The notes below the pieces were generated by a model. The model did not search any database, was not told the origin of the DNA, and was given only the letters and a program-made list of their open reading frames with translations. Shown here one piece after another: positions 8,466 through 17,065 of a stretch of 48,830 bases of DNA. Location: assembly GCA_024697595.1 (NCBI GenBank), contig JAILFK010000017.1:1-48830 (forward strand), in the 5' to 3' direction. The DNA is from Lachnospiraceae bacterium (GTDB lineage Bacteria > Bacillota > Clostridia > Lachnospirales > Lachnospiraceae). Numbering within the stretch: position 1 is the stretch's first letter; each line of letters opens with the position of its first letter. The position numbers and the translations under genes are program-made.

Positions 8466-9815
8466 ATGCCTAGAAAGAAAAAAGTTGAAGAGACAGTTGT
8501 AGAAAATGAATTGGAAGTAAATGAAGAGGTTACAGAGGAAGTTGACGAGTTTGAGGAAACTGAAGACGCTGAACCAGATATGACAGAACTTGTAGATGAT
8601 GAAGAAATATTAGAAGATGCCATGGATGAGGATTCTAATATTGATAACATCATGGATGATGATAGTATGATGGATGATACTATTGAGTTGTTCGGTGGCC
8701 TTGCAAAAGTAAAAAGCGGCAGTATGGATGAAGATGAGTTCGAGAAGAATTTGAGTGAACTTATCAAGGAAGCTAAAAAGAAAGGCAATACTTTAGAGCA
8801 TAGCGATATTCGTGAGGTGTTCAAGGGTGTAACCCCTGGTGCAGAGCAATTTCATAAAATCATTGAGGAACTTGAAAAGAATAATATTCAACTTATCAGA
8901 GATGAGTTAGAAGAAGACGATATCGATTTGGAGGAGGAAGAAGATATTGAGATGGACAAGATTGACTTGTCTGCTCCAGATGGAATCAGTACTGATGATC
9001 CGGTTCGTATGTATCTAAAAGAAATTGGAAAGGTTCCACTTCTTACAGCTGATGAGGAGATTGAACTTGCCAAGAGAATGGAACTAGGTGATCCGGAGGC
9101 TAAGAAGAAATTGGCTGAAGCGAACTTGCGTCTCGTGGTAAGTATAGCTAAGAAATATGTAGGTAGAGGAATGCTCTTCTTGGATTTGATTCAGGAAGGT
9201 AACCTGGGTCTTATCAAGGCGGTTGAGAAGTTTGATTATCGTAAAGGATATAAGTTTTCCACATATGCCACATGGTGGATTCGTCAGGCTATCACTAGAG
9301 CGATTGCAGATCAGGCCCGTACAATTCGTATTCCTGTTCATATGGTGGAGACAATCAATAAGTTGATTAGAGTATCTCGTCAATTGCTTCAAGAATTGGG
9401 ACGAGAAGCTACTCCAGAGGAGATTGCAGCGGAGATGGATATTCCTGTAGAGAGGGTTAGAGAGATTTTAAAGATTTCTCAAGAACCTGTATCTCTTGAG
9501 ACTCCAATCGGTGAGGAAGAAGATTCTCATCTTGGAGATTTCATTCAGGATGACAATGTGCCGGTTCCAGTTGAGGCTGCCACATATACATTGCTTAGAG
9601 AGCAGTTAAACGAAGTTTTAGATACCCTTACAGAGAGAGAGAGAAAGGTGTTGATTCTCCGTTTTGGTATTGAGGATGGACGTTCTCGTACACTTGAGGA
9701 AGTTGGTAAGGAATTTAATGTTACAAGAGAGCGTATTCGTCAGATTGAGGCCAAGGCACTCCGTAAACTTCGTCATCCAAGTCGCAGTAGAAAGTTAAAG
9801 GATTACTTAGAGTAA
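8466..9815 (+). CDS. rpoD: Primary sigma factor, RNA polymerase sigma-70/sigma-A
   Basis: A 449-residue housekeeping sigma factor. Region 1.2 starts near [12 protein letters not shown] (178-189). Region 2 spans about 215-285 with the core-binding stretch [19 protein letters not shown] and the -10 recognition helix [14 protein letters not shown]. Region 3 is about 295-370. Region 4 ends with the -35 recognition helix [17 protein letters not shown] (419-435). The first 75 residues are strikingly acidic (34 Asp/Glu), making the protein longer than Bacillus SigA. The start is supported by GGAAAGGAA upstream and the MPRKKK basic opening. It probably reads the TTGACA/TATAAT-type promoters seen in this window. 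Confidence 0.98.
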   Translation: MPRKKKVEETVVENELEVNEEVTEEVDEFEETEDAEPDMTELVDDEEILEDAMDEDSNIDNIMDDDSMMDDTIELFGGLAKVKSGSMDEDEFEKNLSELIKEAKKKGNTLEHSDIREVFKGVTPGAEQFHKIIEELEKNNIQLIRDELEEDDIDLEEEEDIEMDKIDLSAPDGISTDDPVRMYLKEIGKVPLLTADEEIELAKRMELGDPEAKKKLAEANLRLVVSIAKKYVGRGMLFLDLIQEGNLGLIKAVEKFDYRKGYKFSTYATWWIRQAITRAIADQARTIRIPVHMVETINKLIRVSRQLLQELGREATPEEIAAEMDIPVERVREILKISQEPVSLETPIGEEEDSHLGDFIQDDNVPVPVEAATYTLLREQLNEVLDTLTERERKVLILRFGIEDGRSRTLEEVGKEFNVTRERIRQIEAKALRKLRHPSRSRKLKDYLE

Positions 9816-9816
9816 T

Positions 9817-10497
9817 ATGAATTTATTATCAAATAGAATGGAGGCGTTATCAAGATTGGTAACGCCTCATAATACATTGGGAGATATAGGTTGTGATCAT
9901 GGCTATATGTCTATCACTTTGGTTGATAGAGGCGTGGTGAAAAATACTATTGCAGCAGATGTAAATCAGGGACCTCTTGATAGAGCGGCGACAAATATTT
10001 CTAAATTTGGCTTGGAAGATAGAATTAAACTTCGCTTATCAGATGGTTTGAAAAAGTTTTCTCCTGGTGAGGTGGACGTGATTCTGATTGCTGGAATGGG
10101 CGGCCCTTTGATGACTCGAATTCTGAGAGAGGGGGCAGACGTTGTGGCAGGCGCAGATGAGTTGGTGCTGCAGCCCCAGTCTAACCTTGAGGAGTTTCGC
10201 AGGAATCTATATTCAGATGGATACAAGATTGTGGCGGAGGATATAGTATTTGAGGATGGTAAATATTATCCCATGATGCGAGCGGTTAAGGGCTATGATG
10301 AATTAAGTGATGTGGAATACAAATATGGACCTATACTCATTTCTCAAAAGAGCCATACTTTTGTGAAATATATGGAAAATGAGCAAAAGAAACTCCAGTT
10401 AGTTTTGGATAAATTAAAGGATAGTTCAGCTGATTTAAGACGTAAAGAGGTTATTGAAGAACTGGAGATAATCGGTGATATTTTAAAGAATAAATAG
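9817..10497 (+). CDS. trmK: tRNA (adenine(22)-N1)-methyltransferase
   Basis: A 226-residue SAM-dependent methyltransferase of the TrmK family, which makes m1A22 in tRNA. The SAM-binding motif I is DIGCDHGYMS (about 22-31). The family hallmark AGMGGPLMTRIL follows at about 92-103. It begins one base after the rpoD stop with no clear ribosome site of its own, so translation is probably coupled to rpoD. The C-terminal helical extension (KYMENEQKKLQLVLDKL) is typical. The next gene is the Nif3-like protein; this pair is conserved next to rpoD in Firmicutes. Confidence 0.93.
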   Translation: MNLLSNRMEALSRLVTPHNTLGDIGCDHGYMSITLVDRGVVKNTIAADVNQGPLDRAATNISKFGLEDRIKLRLSDGLKKFSPGEVDVILIAGMGGPLMTRILREGADVVAGADELVLQPQSNLEEFRRNLYSDGYKIVAEDIVFEDGKYYPMMRAVKGYDELSDVEYKYGPILISQKSHTFVKYMENEQKKLQLVLDKLKDSSADLRRKEVIEELEIIGDILKNK

Positions 10498-10534
10498 AGT
10501 AATTACATTTAACAATCAGTTTAGTAGGTGAATA

Positions 10535-11326
10535 ATGAGATTAAAAGAGATTACAGAATTATTTGAAAGAGAATTTCCCACATCCATGGCTATGGATTGG
10601 GATAATGTAGGTTTACAAGTAGGTGATTTATCCCAAGAAATAAAAAGTGTTTATGTAGCTTTAGACGCAACAGATGAGGTTATAGAACATGCCATAAATG
10701 CAGGGGCTGATTTGCTTATAACTCATCATCCACTAATATTTACCACGGTAAATAGAGTGGTGGCAGATGATATGGTGGGAAGACGATTATTGAAAATGAT
10801 TGAAAACCACATGGCTTATTATGCAATGCATACGAATTTTGATATAGCCGCCATGGGAGATATAGTGGCGGAAAAAATGGGGGTTAAGGTGAGCGCACCC
10901 CTTGAGCCGACAGGGGAATATGCTGATGGCAAGCCTTTTGGAATGGGCTTTGTAGGTGAACTTGTAAATGATAGTGCTGTTAATCTAAAAGAATTTGCCG
11001 ACAGTGTACGGGATAACTTTGGCCTGTCTCATGTGAAAATATTTTCTGGAAATGATAAAATTGTTAAAAGAATAGCTTGTTGTCCAGGCTCGGGAAAAAG
11101 CGTGGTAGATTTAGCTTTAGAAGCAGGGGCAGATGTGTATGTGACAGGGGACATAGATCATCACACAGGAATTGATGCAGTTGCCATGAATTTACCGATA
11201 ATAGATGCAGGCCATTATGGATTAGAGCACATATATATTGAATATATGGTAAAATTGATAAGAGACAATTTACCTGAGTTAAAGGTGATGGAAGAAGGAT
11301 TTAAGGAACCATTTTGGATAGATTAG
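10535..11326 (+). CDS. Nif3-like dinuclear metal-centre protein
   Basis: A 263-residue member of the NIF3/YqfO/YbgI family, which folds around a dinuclear metal site. The ligands are visible: THHPLIF (about 62-68), the H and D in AMHTNFDIA, and the C-terminal GDIDHHT and DAGHYGLE. It is of the short type without the PII-like insertion of Bacillus YqfO. The family has been annotated as GTP cyclohydrolase I type 2, but physiological function is unsettled. The gene follows trmK by 37 bp, a Firmicute-conserved pairing, and AGTAGGTGAATA precedes the ATG. Confidence 0.92.
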   Translation: MRLKEITELFEREFPTSMAMDWDNVGLQVGDLSQEIKSVYVALDATDEVIEHAINAGADLLITHHPLIFTTVNRVVADDMVGRRLLKMIENHMAYYAMHTNFDIAAMGDIVAEKMGVKVSAPLEPTGEYADGKPFGMGFVGELVNDSAVNLKEFADSVRDNFGLSHVKIFSGNDKIVKRIACCPGSGKSVVDLALEAGADVYVTGDIDHHTGIDAVAMNLPIIDAGHYGLEHIYIEYMVKLIRDNLPELKVMEEGFKEPFWID

Positions 11327-11338
11327 GGGGACAAATCT

Positions 11339-12997
11339 ATGGCGGAAAATGTAAGAATCAAGTTAAATGACAATGAAATTATTATGCCGGTGGGCACAGT
11401 GTTAAAGACTTTGGCTGAAAAATATCAGAAGGATTATTCTGATGAAATAATATTGGCGGTATACAATAATAAGCTTAGAGAGTTGAATACTAGGCTTGTT
11501 GACGACGGCGAGATTAGCTTTGTGACAGTTGCTGAAAAGAATGGCAAGCGCGCATATAGACGTAGTATTATCCTGCTTATGGAGAGAGCCTTGGAAAATA
11601 TTTATCTCAACGAGCACTTGGATATTCTGGTGAAATATTCTTTGGGAGCTGGATATTTTTGCAAGATTAAAGGCGTGGATGAAGTTTCTGAAGATCTACT
11701 TGAAAAACTTGATTTTGAGATGCGCCAGATTATAGAGCAGGATGTGGATATAGATAAGCTCACTATGAAGACTGACAGGGCGGTAAATATTTTTGCTAAC
11801 AAGGGCTTAGATGATAAGTGTAAATTGTTAAAATATCGCACTAGCTCAAATATCAACATCTATGATTTAGATGGTTACAAGGATTATTATTACGGATATA
11901 TGGCACCGTCGACAGGTATGTTGGGAGTGTTTGAACTTCATAAATTTGAAGATGGTTTCGTACTTCAATTTGCAGACAAGGACAGCAAAAAAGTTGCCGA
12001 ATTCGACCCGGCTAAAAAACTATTTAACATTTTAAAAGCTTCTGATGAGTGGGGGCAGAGTATGGATATACCTACAGTTGGAGCTTTAAATGATGCGGTA
12101 TGTGCTGGCAAGACAAGAGAGATTATTCTTAGTCAAGAGGCATATATGGAGCGAAGAATTGGTGCATTGGCAGAAAAGATTGCGGCGGATTCCAACATTA
12201 AATTTGTCATGATTGCTGGCCCTTCTTCTTCGGGAAAAACAACATTTTCCCATAGATTATCAGCCCAGTTAAATGCACTGGGAGTCAATCCTCATCCGGT
12301 ACCGCTTGATGATTATTATTTAGACAGAGAGCTTATTCCGTTAGATGAATTTGGTGAGAAAGATTTTGAGACGATAGAAGGTCTGGATATAGAACTCTTT
12401 AATTCGGATATGATGAAGCTTTTAAATTGTGAGAGAGTTCTCTTGCCAAGCTTTAATTTCAAGACTGGTAAGAGAGAGTACAGAGATCATTGGATGCAAT
12501 TGGGAAAAAATGATATCTTGGTTATCGAGGGTATTCATGGTTTGAATGAGAGAATGTCGCACTCTCTTCCAAAGGAGAATAAGTTCAAGATATACATCAG
12601 TGCTTTGACACAGTTGTCTATCGATGAGCATAATCCACTTCCAACTTCTGACGGTAGATTGATTCGCAGGATTGTTCGTGATGCTAGAACTAGAGCTACA
12701 TCTGCAAGAGAGACCATAGCAATGTGGGATTCTGTCAGACGTGGTGAGGAAAAATATATTTTCCCATTCCAGGAGGAGGCTGATGAGATGTTTAACTCAG
12801 CTTTGGTGTATGAGATGGCGGTGTTAAAGACATATGCTGAACCACAACTTTTTGCCATACCAAAAGATTGTCCAGAGTATTTAGAGGCCAAGAGATTGTT
12901 GAAGATGTTAGATTATTTCCTTGGCATTCCAACAGATGATATAGGCAATAATTCTCTAATCAGAGAATTTATTGGTGGAAGTTGCTTTAATGTGTGA
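11339..12997 (+). CDS. Uridine kinase-like nucleoside kinase with N-terminal ThrRS-like region
   Basis: A 552-residue two-part protein. Residues 1-65 look like a TGS domain. Residues about 70-270 resemble the second N-terminal domain of threonyl-tRNA synthetase, though I see no intact HxxxH editing motif. From about 285 it is a uridine kinase-type P-loop protein with GPSSSGKTT at 294-302 and the base-site stretch PLDDYYLDRE. The family is present across Clostridia and Thermotogae; it is assumed to phosphorylate nucleosides, and the role of the N-terminal part is unknown. It is the last protein gene of the rpoD cluster; its stop codon overlaps the promoter of the RNase P RNA. Confidence 0.9.
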   Translation: MAENVRIKLNDNEIIMPVGTVLKTLAEKYQKDYSDEIILAVYNNKLRELNTRLVDDGEISFVTVAEKNGKRAYRRSIILLMERALENIYLNEHLDILVKYSLGAGYFCKIKGVDEVSEDLLEKLDFEMRQIIEQDVDIDKLTMKTDRAVNIFANKGLDDKCKLLKYRTSSNINIYDLDGYKDYYYGYMAPSTGMLGVFELHKFEDGFVLQFADKDSKKVAEFDPAKKLFNILKASDEWGQSMDIPTVGALNDAVCAGKTREIILSQEAYMERRIGALAEKIAADSNIKFVMIAGPSSSGKTTFSHRLSAQLNALGVNPHPVPLDDYYLDRELIPLDEFGEKDFETIEGLDIELFNSDMMKLLNCERVLLPSFNFKTGKREYRDHWMQLGKNDILVIEGIHGLNERMSHSLPKENKFKIYISALTQLSIDEHNPLPTSDGRLIRRIVRDARTRATSARETIAMWDSVRRGEEKYIFPFQEEADEMFNSALVYEMAVLKTYAEPQLFAIPKDCPEYLEAKRLLKMLDYFLGIPTDDIGNNSLIREFIGGSCFNV

Positions 12998-13003
12998 TAT
13001 AAT
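12995..13003 (+). promoter_or_regulatory. Extended -10 of the RNase P RNA promoter
   Basis: TGATATAAT is a perfect extended -10 whose TGA is also the stop codon of the nucleoside kinase gene. A transcript would start near 13010, about 18 bp before the P1 stem of rnpB. No -35 with normal spacing is obvious (TTGGTG lies 20 bp upstream). Confidence 0.55.
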
Positions 13004-13027
13004 ACGAAAAATTGGATAGATAAAATA

Positions 13028-13378
13028 GAAGTAAGACAGGTAATCGCTGCTGCAAGTGCCGAAAGGCCGCAGGAGAGGAAAGTCCGGGCTTCGTAGGGCA
13101 GGATGCCGGATAACGTCCGGTGAGGGTGACCTCAAGGAAAGTGCAACAGAAAAGAGACCGCCATGGCATGCCATGGTAAGGGTGGAATGGTGGTGTAAGA
13201 GACCACCGCTTCCCTGGTAACAGGGAGGGCTGTGTAAACCCCATCCGAAGCAAGACCGAAAGGAAGCTTATGTGGCCCGCTAGCTTCAGGTTGGTCGCTT
13301 GAGGCGATTGGCGACAGTCGTCCTAGATAGATGATTACTCAATGACATAACCCGGCTCATCGTCTTGCTTCTTTTTTT
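13028..13378 (+). ncRNA. rnpB: RNase P RNA component
   Basis: The catalytic RNA that removes 5' leaders from pre-tRNAs. Conserved blocks are present in order: GAGGAAAGTCCGGGCT (CR I/P4 strand), ACAGAAAAGAGACCGCC, CCATCCGAAGCAAGACC, AGATAGATGATTAC and ACATAACCCGGCT (CR V). GAAGTAAGAC (13028-13037) pairs with GTCTTGCTTC (13362-13371) to form P1, which is followed directly by seven T, so P1 also serves as the terminator stem. The presence of the P6/P16-P17-type segments suggests type A architecture, but I have not folded it fully. It is transcribed from a promoter at the end of the preceding gene. Confidence 0.97.
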
Positions 13379-13446
13379 ACGCTTTTTTGTTTAAATTATT
13401 AATAGTTTCTTAAATCTTTATTAAATCAATTGTACTTATATTGACT

Positions 13447-13452
13447 TATAAT
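13447..13452 (+). promoter_or_regulatory. Possible -10 element upstream of the zinc-ribbon gene
   Basis: TATAAT 52 bp before the start at 13504, in the 126-bp space after the rnpB terminator. No convincing -35 is found at 16-18 bp. The rest of the space shows no other feature. Confidence 0.35.
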
Positions 13453-13503
13453 TCGAAAATGATAGAGTAAATTCATCAAGATAGAATTAATGGAGAGATT
13501 ATT

Positions 13504-13992
13504 ATGGGATTTAAGGAAAAAATGGCGAGATTTTTCGTGGGTAGAAATGGTGCAGATAATTTATCAAAGTTTACGCTAGCAATATCTATGATCTTGATGG
13601 TGATCACGATAATTACAGGAAATGGAATTGTTTATTTACTAGCGATTGTAGCTCTTGTATATTCTTATTTTCGAGTTATGTCTAAAAATGTATCCAAGAG
13701 ATATTATGAGAATCAACAGTATCTAAAAGCCACGGCAGGAATTCGTGGAACAATCAATGGGTTTTTATACAAGATAACAAAGGGAAATTATCATCCGAAT
13801 TCTAATCCTCAGCAGTTTAAGGCTGATATGGAGAGGGCGAGAAGAAAGGCGGCTTACGAGAGAGAACAGCGCAAGATGTATAAATATTTTAAATGTCCAG
13901 GATGTAAGCAAAAGGTTAGGGTTCCAAAGGGCCATGGTAAGATTGCCATTACTTGCCCAAAATGTAAGATGGAATTTGTTAGAAAAAGTTGA
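13504..13992 (+). CDS. Small membrane protein with C-terminal zinc ribbon
   Basis: A 162-residue protein. Two closely spaced hydrophobic helices lie at about 24-39 and 42-56. A basic, arginine-rich region follows (about 60-130). The C terminus is a zinc ribbon with C131-x2-C134 (KCPGCKQKV) and a second CPKC pair (152-155). Similar proteins are annotated as hypothetical in Clostridia. The zinc ribbon resembles those in DnaJ-associated or zinc-finger/DUF proteins, but no function can be assigned. GGAGAG precedes the ATG. The following two genes (DUF5685-type and J-domain protein) are close behind on the same strand, so a common role is possible. Confidence 0.8.
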   Translation: MGFKEKMARFFVGRNGADNLSKFTLAISMILMVITIITGNGIVYLLAIVALVYSYFRVMSKNVSKRYYENQQYLKATAGIRGTINGFLYKITKGNYHPNSNPQQFKADMERARRKAAYEREQRKMYKYFKCPGCKQKVRVPKGHGKIAITCPKCKMEFVRKS

Positions 13993-14031
13993 TTGATTTA
14001 CAATTTATAGAATAGAGGAATAAAACGGTAG

Positions 14032-14907
14032 ATGTTCGGGTATGTAAATGTTAATAGAAAAGAATTAAACGAAGTTGATAATAGTATTTACCAATCATAT
14101 TATTGTGGACTCTGTAGACAGTTAAAAGAGACTGCAGGGATAAAGGGGCAGATGCTTCTCAATTATGACATGACTTTTCTTGCTATATTGTTGACTGGTT
14201 TATATGAACTAGATAATGAGGAAGGTAAGTTTATATGTCCTATACATCCTACTAAAAAGAGGTGCGCTTATTCGAATGATGCTATAAAATATGCCGCTGC
14301 CATGGATGTGGCTTTGAGCTATCACAGCCTGTTAGATGATTACAGAGATGATGGCAGTAAGGTGAAAAATGCAATGGCCAAGGCTCTACAAAAGGATTAT
14401 AATCGAATAAGTTTACAGTATCCAAGACAGATAAAAGCCATTGAGGAATATATAAAGAAATTATCTGCTGCTGAAAAAGCGGGCGAGACCAATATTGATT
14501 TGGTGTCTGGATACACAGGTGAGGTCCTATCAGTTATATTTAATTGGAAGGAAGATGTGTGGTCTAAGGATTTAGAGTCCATGGGCTTTTATATGGGCAA
14601 ATTCATCTATCTTATGGATGCCTATGAGGATATAGAGTCGGATGACAAGAAGAATAGATATAATCCTCTATTGGAATTACGTCAGGCGGACAGTAGGAAT
14701 TTCGAAACTTGTATGAAGAGTAATTTAACAAGTTTAATGTCTGAATGTGCAAAATCATTTGAGAGAATGCCAATACTTATGCATGCAGAGATTCTTAGAA
14801 ATATACTTTATTCTGGAGTGTGGACTAAATATGAGTACATACATTTGAAAGAAAAGAGCAAGGACAAGAATAAAGATAAAAATAAAGAAGTAGCGAAGGA
14901 GTTTTAG
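14032..14907 (+). CDS. DUF5685-type protein with isoprenoid-synthase-like motifs
   Basis: A 291-residue helical protein that I assign to the DUF5685 family from its opening [12 protein letters not shown] and the hallmark [10 protein letters not shown] (23-32). Four cysteines could bind a metal: C25, C28, C69, C78 (the latter in [10 protein letters not shown]). Two aspartate clusters are seen: LLDDYRDD (100-107) and [10 protein letters not shown] (196-205), the latter followed by NRYNP (208-212). This pair resembles the DxxxD and DxxED...GRxYLP motifs of squalene/phytoene synthase folds; that is my inference, not a known assignment. The C terminus is a lysine-rich charged tail ([10 protein letters not shown]). 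It ends two bases before the J-domain gene, so the two are almost certainly co-translated. Confidence 0.82.
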   Translation: MFGYVNVNRKELNEVDNSIYQSYYCGLCRQLKETAGIKGQMLLNYDMTFLAILLTGLYELDNEEGKFICPIHPTKKRCAYSNDAIKYAAAMDVALSYHSLLDDYRDDGSKVKNAMAKALQKDYNRISLQYPRQIKAIEEYIKKLSAAEKAGETNIDLVSGYTGEVLSVIFNWKEDVWSKDLESMGFYMGKFIYLMDAYEDIESDDKKNRYNPLLELRQADSRNFETCMKSNLTSLMSECAKSFERMPILMHAEILRNILYSGVWTKYEYIHLKEKSKDKNKDKNKEVAKEF

Positions 14908-14909
14908 AC

Positions 14910-15536
14910 GTGAGAGATCCTTATTCAGTCTTGGGAGTGTCAAGAGATGCTTCTGAGGACGAAATTAAAAAAGCATATAGAAATCTTAGTCGAAAATATC
15001 ATCCTGATGCCAATGTTAACAATCCTAACAAGGCCCAGGCGGAAGAGAGATTTAAGGAAGTTCAGCAAGCCTATGATACCATCATGAAAGAGAGACAACA
15101 GGGAGCTAGCTTCGGTGGTTACGGAGATGCTGGATATTCTAATGGATATGGTGGACAGGGATCGGCTCAGTCCAATGAGATGCGCGCCGCTGCCAATTAT
15201 ATCAATAGCAGACATTACAGAGAGGCAATCAATGTGCTCAACTCTATAGATGAAAGAGATAGAGGCGGAGATTGGTATTACTATATGGCAATCGCCAGTC
15301 AAGGAGTTGGTGATGTGATAAATGCCAAGGAGTATATTAATCGAGCTGTGGCATTAGAACCGGGTAACTTCCGCTATAGACAGTTCCAACAGAACTTGGA
15401 GGCGGGCAATGGTTGGTATGAGAGCAGAGGTATGTCATATAGAAGACCATACGCCGGCGTGGGACAGTGGTGTATTAGTATGCTGCTATTAAATTTGTTT
15501 TTAAATATTTGCTGTTGCAATGGCCCTGGAATGTAA
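14910..15536 (+). CDS. J-domain protein with TPR-like middle and cysteine-rich hydrophobic tail
   Basis: A 208-residue protein starting at GTG 14910, with GAAGGAG at 14895-14901. Residues 1-65 are a J domain ([20 protein letters not shown] in KYHPDANVN), which stimulates an Hsp70. A Gly/Tyr/Gln-rich linker (about 66-90) leads to a helical repeat region (about 92-170, [16 protein letters not shown] and [11 protein letters not shown]) that looks like two TPR units. The end is strongly hydrophobic with a CCC run (about 188-208) and may insert in the membrane or be lipidated. It is not DnaJ proper: no zinc-finger domain. It sits directly behind the DUF5685-type gene. The stop codon lies inside the loop of the terminator hairpin. 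Confidence 0.88.
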   Translation: MRDPYSVLGVSRDASEDEIKKAYRNLSRKYHPDANVNNPNKAQAEERFKEVQQAYDTIMKERQQGASFGGYGDAGYSNGYGGQGSAQSNEMRAAANYINSRHYREAINVLNSIDERDRGGDWYYYMAIASQGVGDVINAKEYINRAVALEPGNFRYRQFQQNLEAGNGWYESRGMSYRRPYAGVGQWCISMLLLNLFLNICCCNGPGM

Positions 15537-15556
15537 AATTCCAAGGTCATTTTTTG
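15519..15556 (+). terminator. Intrinsic terminator overlapping the J-domain gene end
   Basis: AATGgCCcTGGAAT pairs with ATTCCAaGGtCATT around a GTAAA loop and is followed by a T run. The stop codon TAA (15534-15536) falls in the loop, so the last codons form the left arm. Confidence 0.85.
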
Positions 15557-15594
15557 TATAAAAATAGGTGTATATTTTAATGTGTTATATTGAA

Positions 15595-15611
15595 AATAAT
15601 CGCTGATTATT
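15595..15611. repeat. Short dyad upstream of pyrB
   Basis: AATAATC-gct-GATTATT is a perfect 7-bp inverted repeat 45 bp before the pyrB start, just after a TGTTATATT (extended -10-like) stretch. It could be an operator or leader hairpin. I see no PyrR-type attenuator here. Confidence 0.3.
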
Positions 15612-15655
15612 ATATCATTATTCCTAAGAGCAATTAGCTATTCAGGAGGTAAGAT

Positions 15656-16576
15656 ATGCGTCATCTTATGAGCCCTCTGGACTTTACCACAGAGGAATTA
15701 GACAAACTTATGGACCTGGCAGATGATATTCAAAATAACCGCGAAAAATATGCGGAAATCTGTCATGGTAAGAAATTGGCCACATGTTTTTATGAGCCAA
15801 GTACTAGAACTAGACTTAGTTTTGAGGCAGCGATGCTTAATTTAGGAGGATCCGTTCTTGGATTTTCCAGTGCAGACAGCAGTTCAGCAGCGAAGGGTGA
15901 GAGCGTATCAGATACAATTCGTGTAATATCCTGCTATGCAGATATATGTGCCATGAGACATCCTAAGGAGGGTGCACCTCTTGTGGCATCACTTCATTCA
16001 TCTATCCCAGTTATCAATGCTGGAGATGGCGGTCATCAACATCCAACACAGACTTTAACAGATTTATATACCATTCGTTCCTTAAAGGGCGATATGAGCA
16101 ATATGACTATTGGATTGTGTGGAGATTTGAAATTTGGAAGAACGGTGCATTCACTAATCAATGCGCTGGTGAGATATGACAATATCAAATTTGTGCTTAT
16201 ATCTCCAGAGGAATTAAAGGTTCCTGAGTATATCCGTGAGGATGTATTGGAGAAAAATGGTATCGAGTATGTGGAGATTGAAAAATTAGAAGATGCAATG
16301 CCAGATCTTGATATTTTGTATATGACGAGAGTACAAAAGGAGAGATTCTTCAACGAGGAAGATTACCTTAGAATGAAGGATTATTACATTTTAACCAACG
16401 AGAAGATGGAACTTGCCAAAAAAGACATGATGGTACTTCATCCTCTGCCTAGAGTTAATGAGATTTCAGTTGAGGTGGATGAGGATCCTAGAGCGGCTTA
16501 TTTTAAACAGGCCCAAAACGGAGTGTACATTAGAATGGCACTTATTCTCACATTGTTGGAGGTGGCAAAATGTTAA
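15656..16576 (+). CDS. pyrB: Aspartate carbamoyltransferase catalytic chain
   Basis: A 306-residue PyrB that makes carbamoyl-aspartate in pyrimidine synthesis. Carbamoyl-phosphate binding motif [13 protein letters not shown] (about 42-54), the KGES loop (about 82-85), [11 protein letters not shown] (about 130-140) and the C-terminal HPLPRVNEI are all intact. CAGGAGGT precedes the ATG. pyrI overlaps its last seven bases, giving the catalytic/regulatory pair of a class B enzyme as in enterobacteria. The other pyr genes are not in the window. Confidence 0.97.
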   Translation: MRHLMSPLDFTTEELDKLMDLADDIQNNREKYAEICHGKKLATCFYEPSTRTRLSFEAAMLNLGGSVLGFSSADSSSAAKGESVSDTIRVISCYADICAMRHPKEGAPLVASLHSSIPVINAGDGGHQHPTQTLTDLYTIRSLKGDMSNMTIGLCGDLKFGRTVHSLINALVRYDNIKFVLISPEELKVPEYIREDVLEKNGIEYVEIEKLEDAMPDLDILYMTRVQKERFFNEEDYLRMKDYYILTNEKMELAKKDMMVLHPLPRVNEISVEVDEDPRAAYFKQAQNGVYIRMALILTLLEVAKC

Positions 16577-16995
16577 ATATTAGCGGAATTCATGAGGGCT
16601 TTGTTTTAGATCATATTAAGGCAGGAGAGAGCATGCAGATATATCATGACTTGAAGCTAGATCAGTTTGATTGTACTGTTGCTATTATTATGAATGCCAA
16701 AAGTAAGAAGATGGGAACCAAGGATATCATCAAGGTAGAATGCCCAGTTGATGCTTTGGATTTAGATATATTAGGATATATTGATCACAACATCACGGTA
16801 AATGTTATTAAACATGATGTGATTGTAGACAAGATGTCATTACATTTACCAAAAGAGATAAGAAATGTTATTTCATGTAAAAACCCTAGATGTATCACAT
16901 CTATTGAGCAGGAGCTAGATCAGATATTTGTGCTTACAGATGAGGAAAATGAGATATATAGATGCAAATATTGTGAAGAGAAATACGAAGGTTAA
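16570..16995 (+). CDS. pyrI: Aspartate carbamoyltransferase regulatory chain
   Basis: A 141-residue PyrI, the nucleotide-binding regulatory subunit. The zinc site that contacts PyrB is visible: CKNPRC (about 103-108) and CKYC (about 133-136). The N-terminal allosteric domain contains [16 protein letters not shown] and DIIKVE. Its ATG lies inside the last codons of pyrB (seven-base overlap), indicating translational coupling and a fixed stoichiometry. It implies CTP/ATP control of the enzyme, as in PyrBI complexes. Confidence 0.95.
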   Translation: MLNISGIHEGFVLDHIKAGESMQIYHDLKLDQFDCTVAIIMNAKSKKMGTKDIIKVECPVDALDLDILGYIDHNITVNVIKHDVIVDKMSLHLPKEIRNVISCKNPRCITSIEQELDQIFVLTDEENEIYRCKYCEEKYEG

Positions 16996-16999
16996 AACT

Positions 17000-17033
17000 A
17001 ACCCCTGTCTTTGATTTGAGGACAGGGGTTTAT
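17000..17033 (+). terminator. Terminator-like hairpin after pyrI
   Basis: AACCCCTGTC (17000-17009) pairs perfectly with GACAGGGGTT (17021-17030). The T tract is short (TTTATC), so termination may be partial and murE may be read through. Confidence 0.65.
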
Positions 17034-17065
17034 CTAGTGACAGACAAAAACCAAGAGGTACGTAT

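Noticed and set aside
8426-8824. Serine-rich frame opposite rpoD
   Set aside because: Mirror of the acidic GAA/GAT codons of the sigma factor N terminus; no ribosome site.
12956-13253. Reading frames on the - strand across rnpB
   Set aside because: They are explained by the RNase P RNA gene.
15537-15655. PyrR-type attenuator before pyrB
   Set aside because: Only a short dyad is present; no antiterminator/terminator pair or PyrR-binding consensus was seen.
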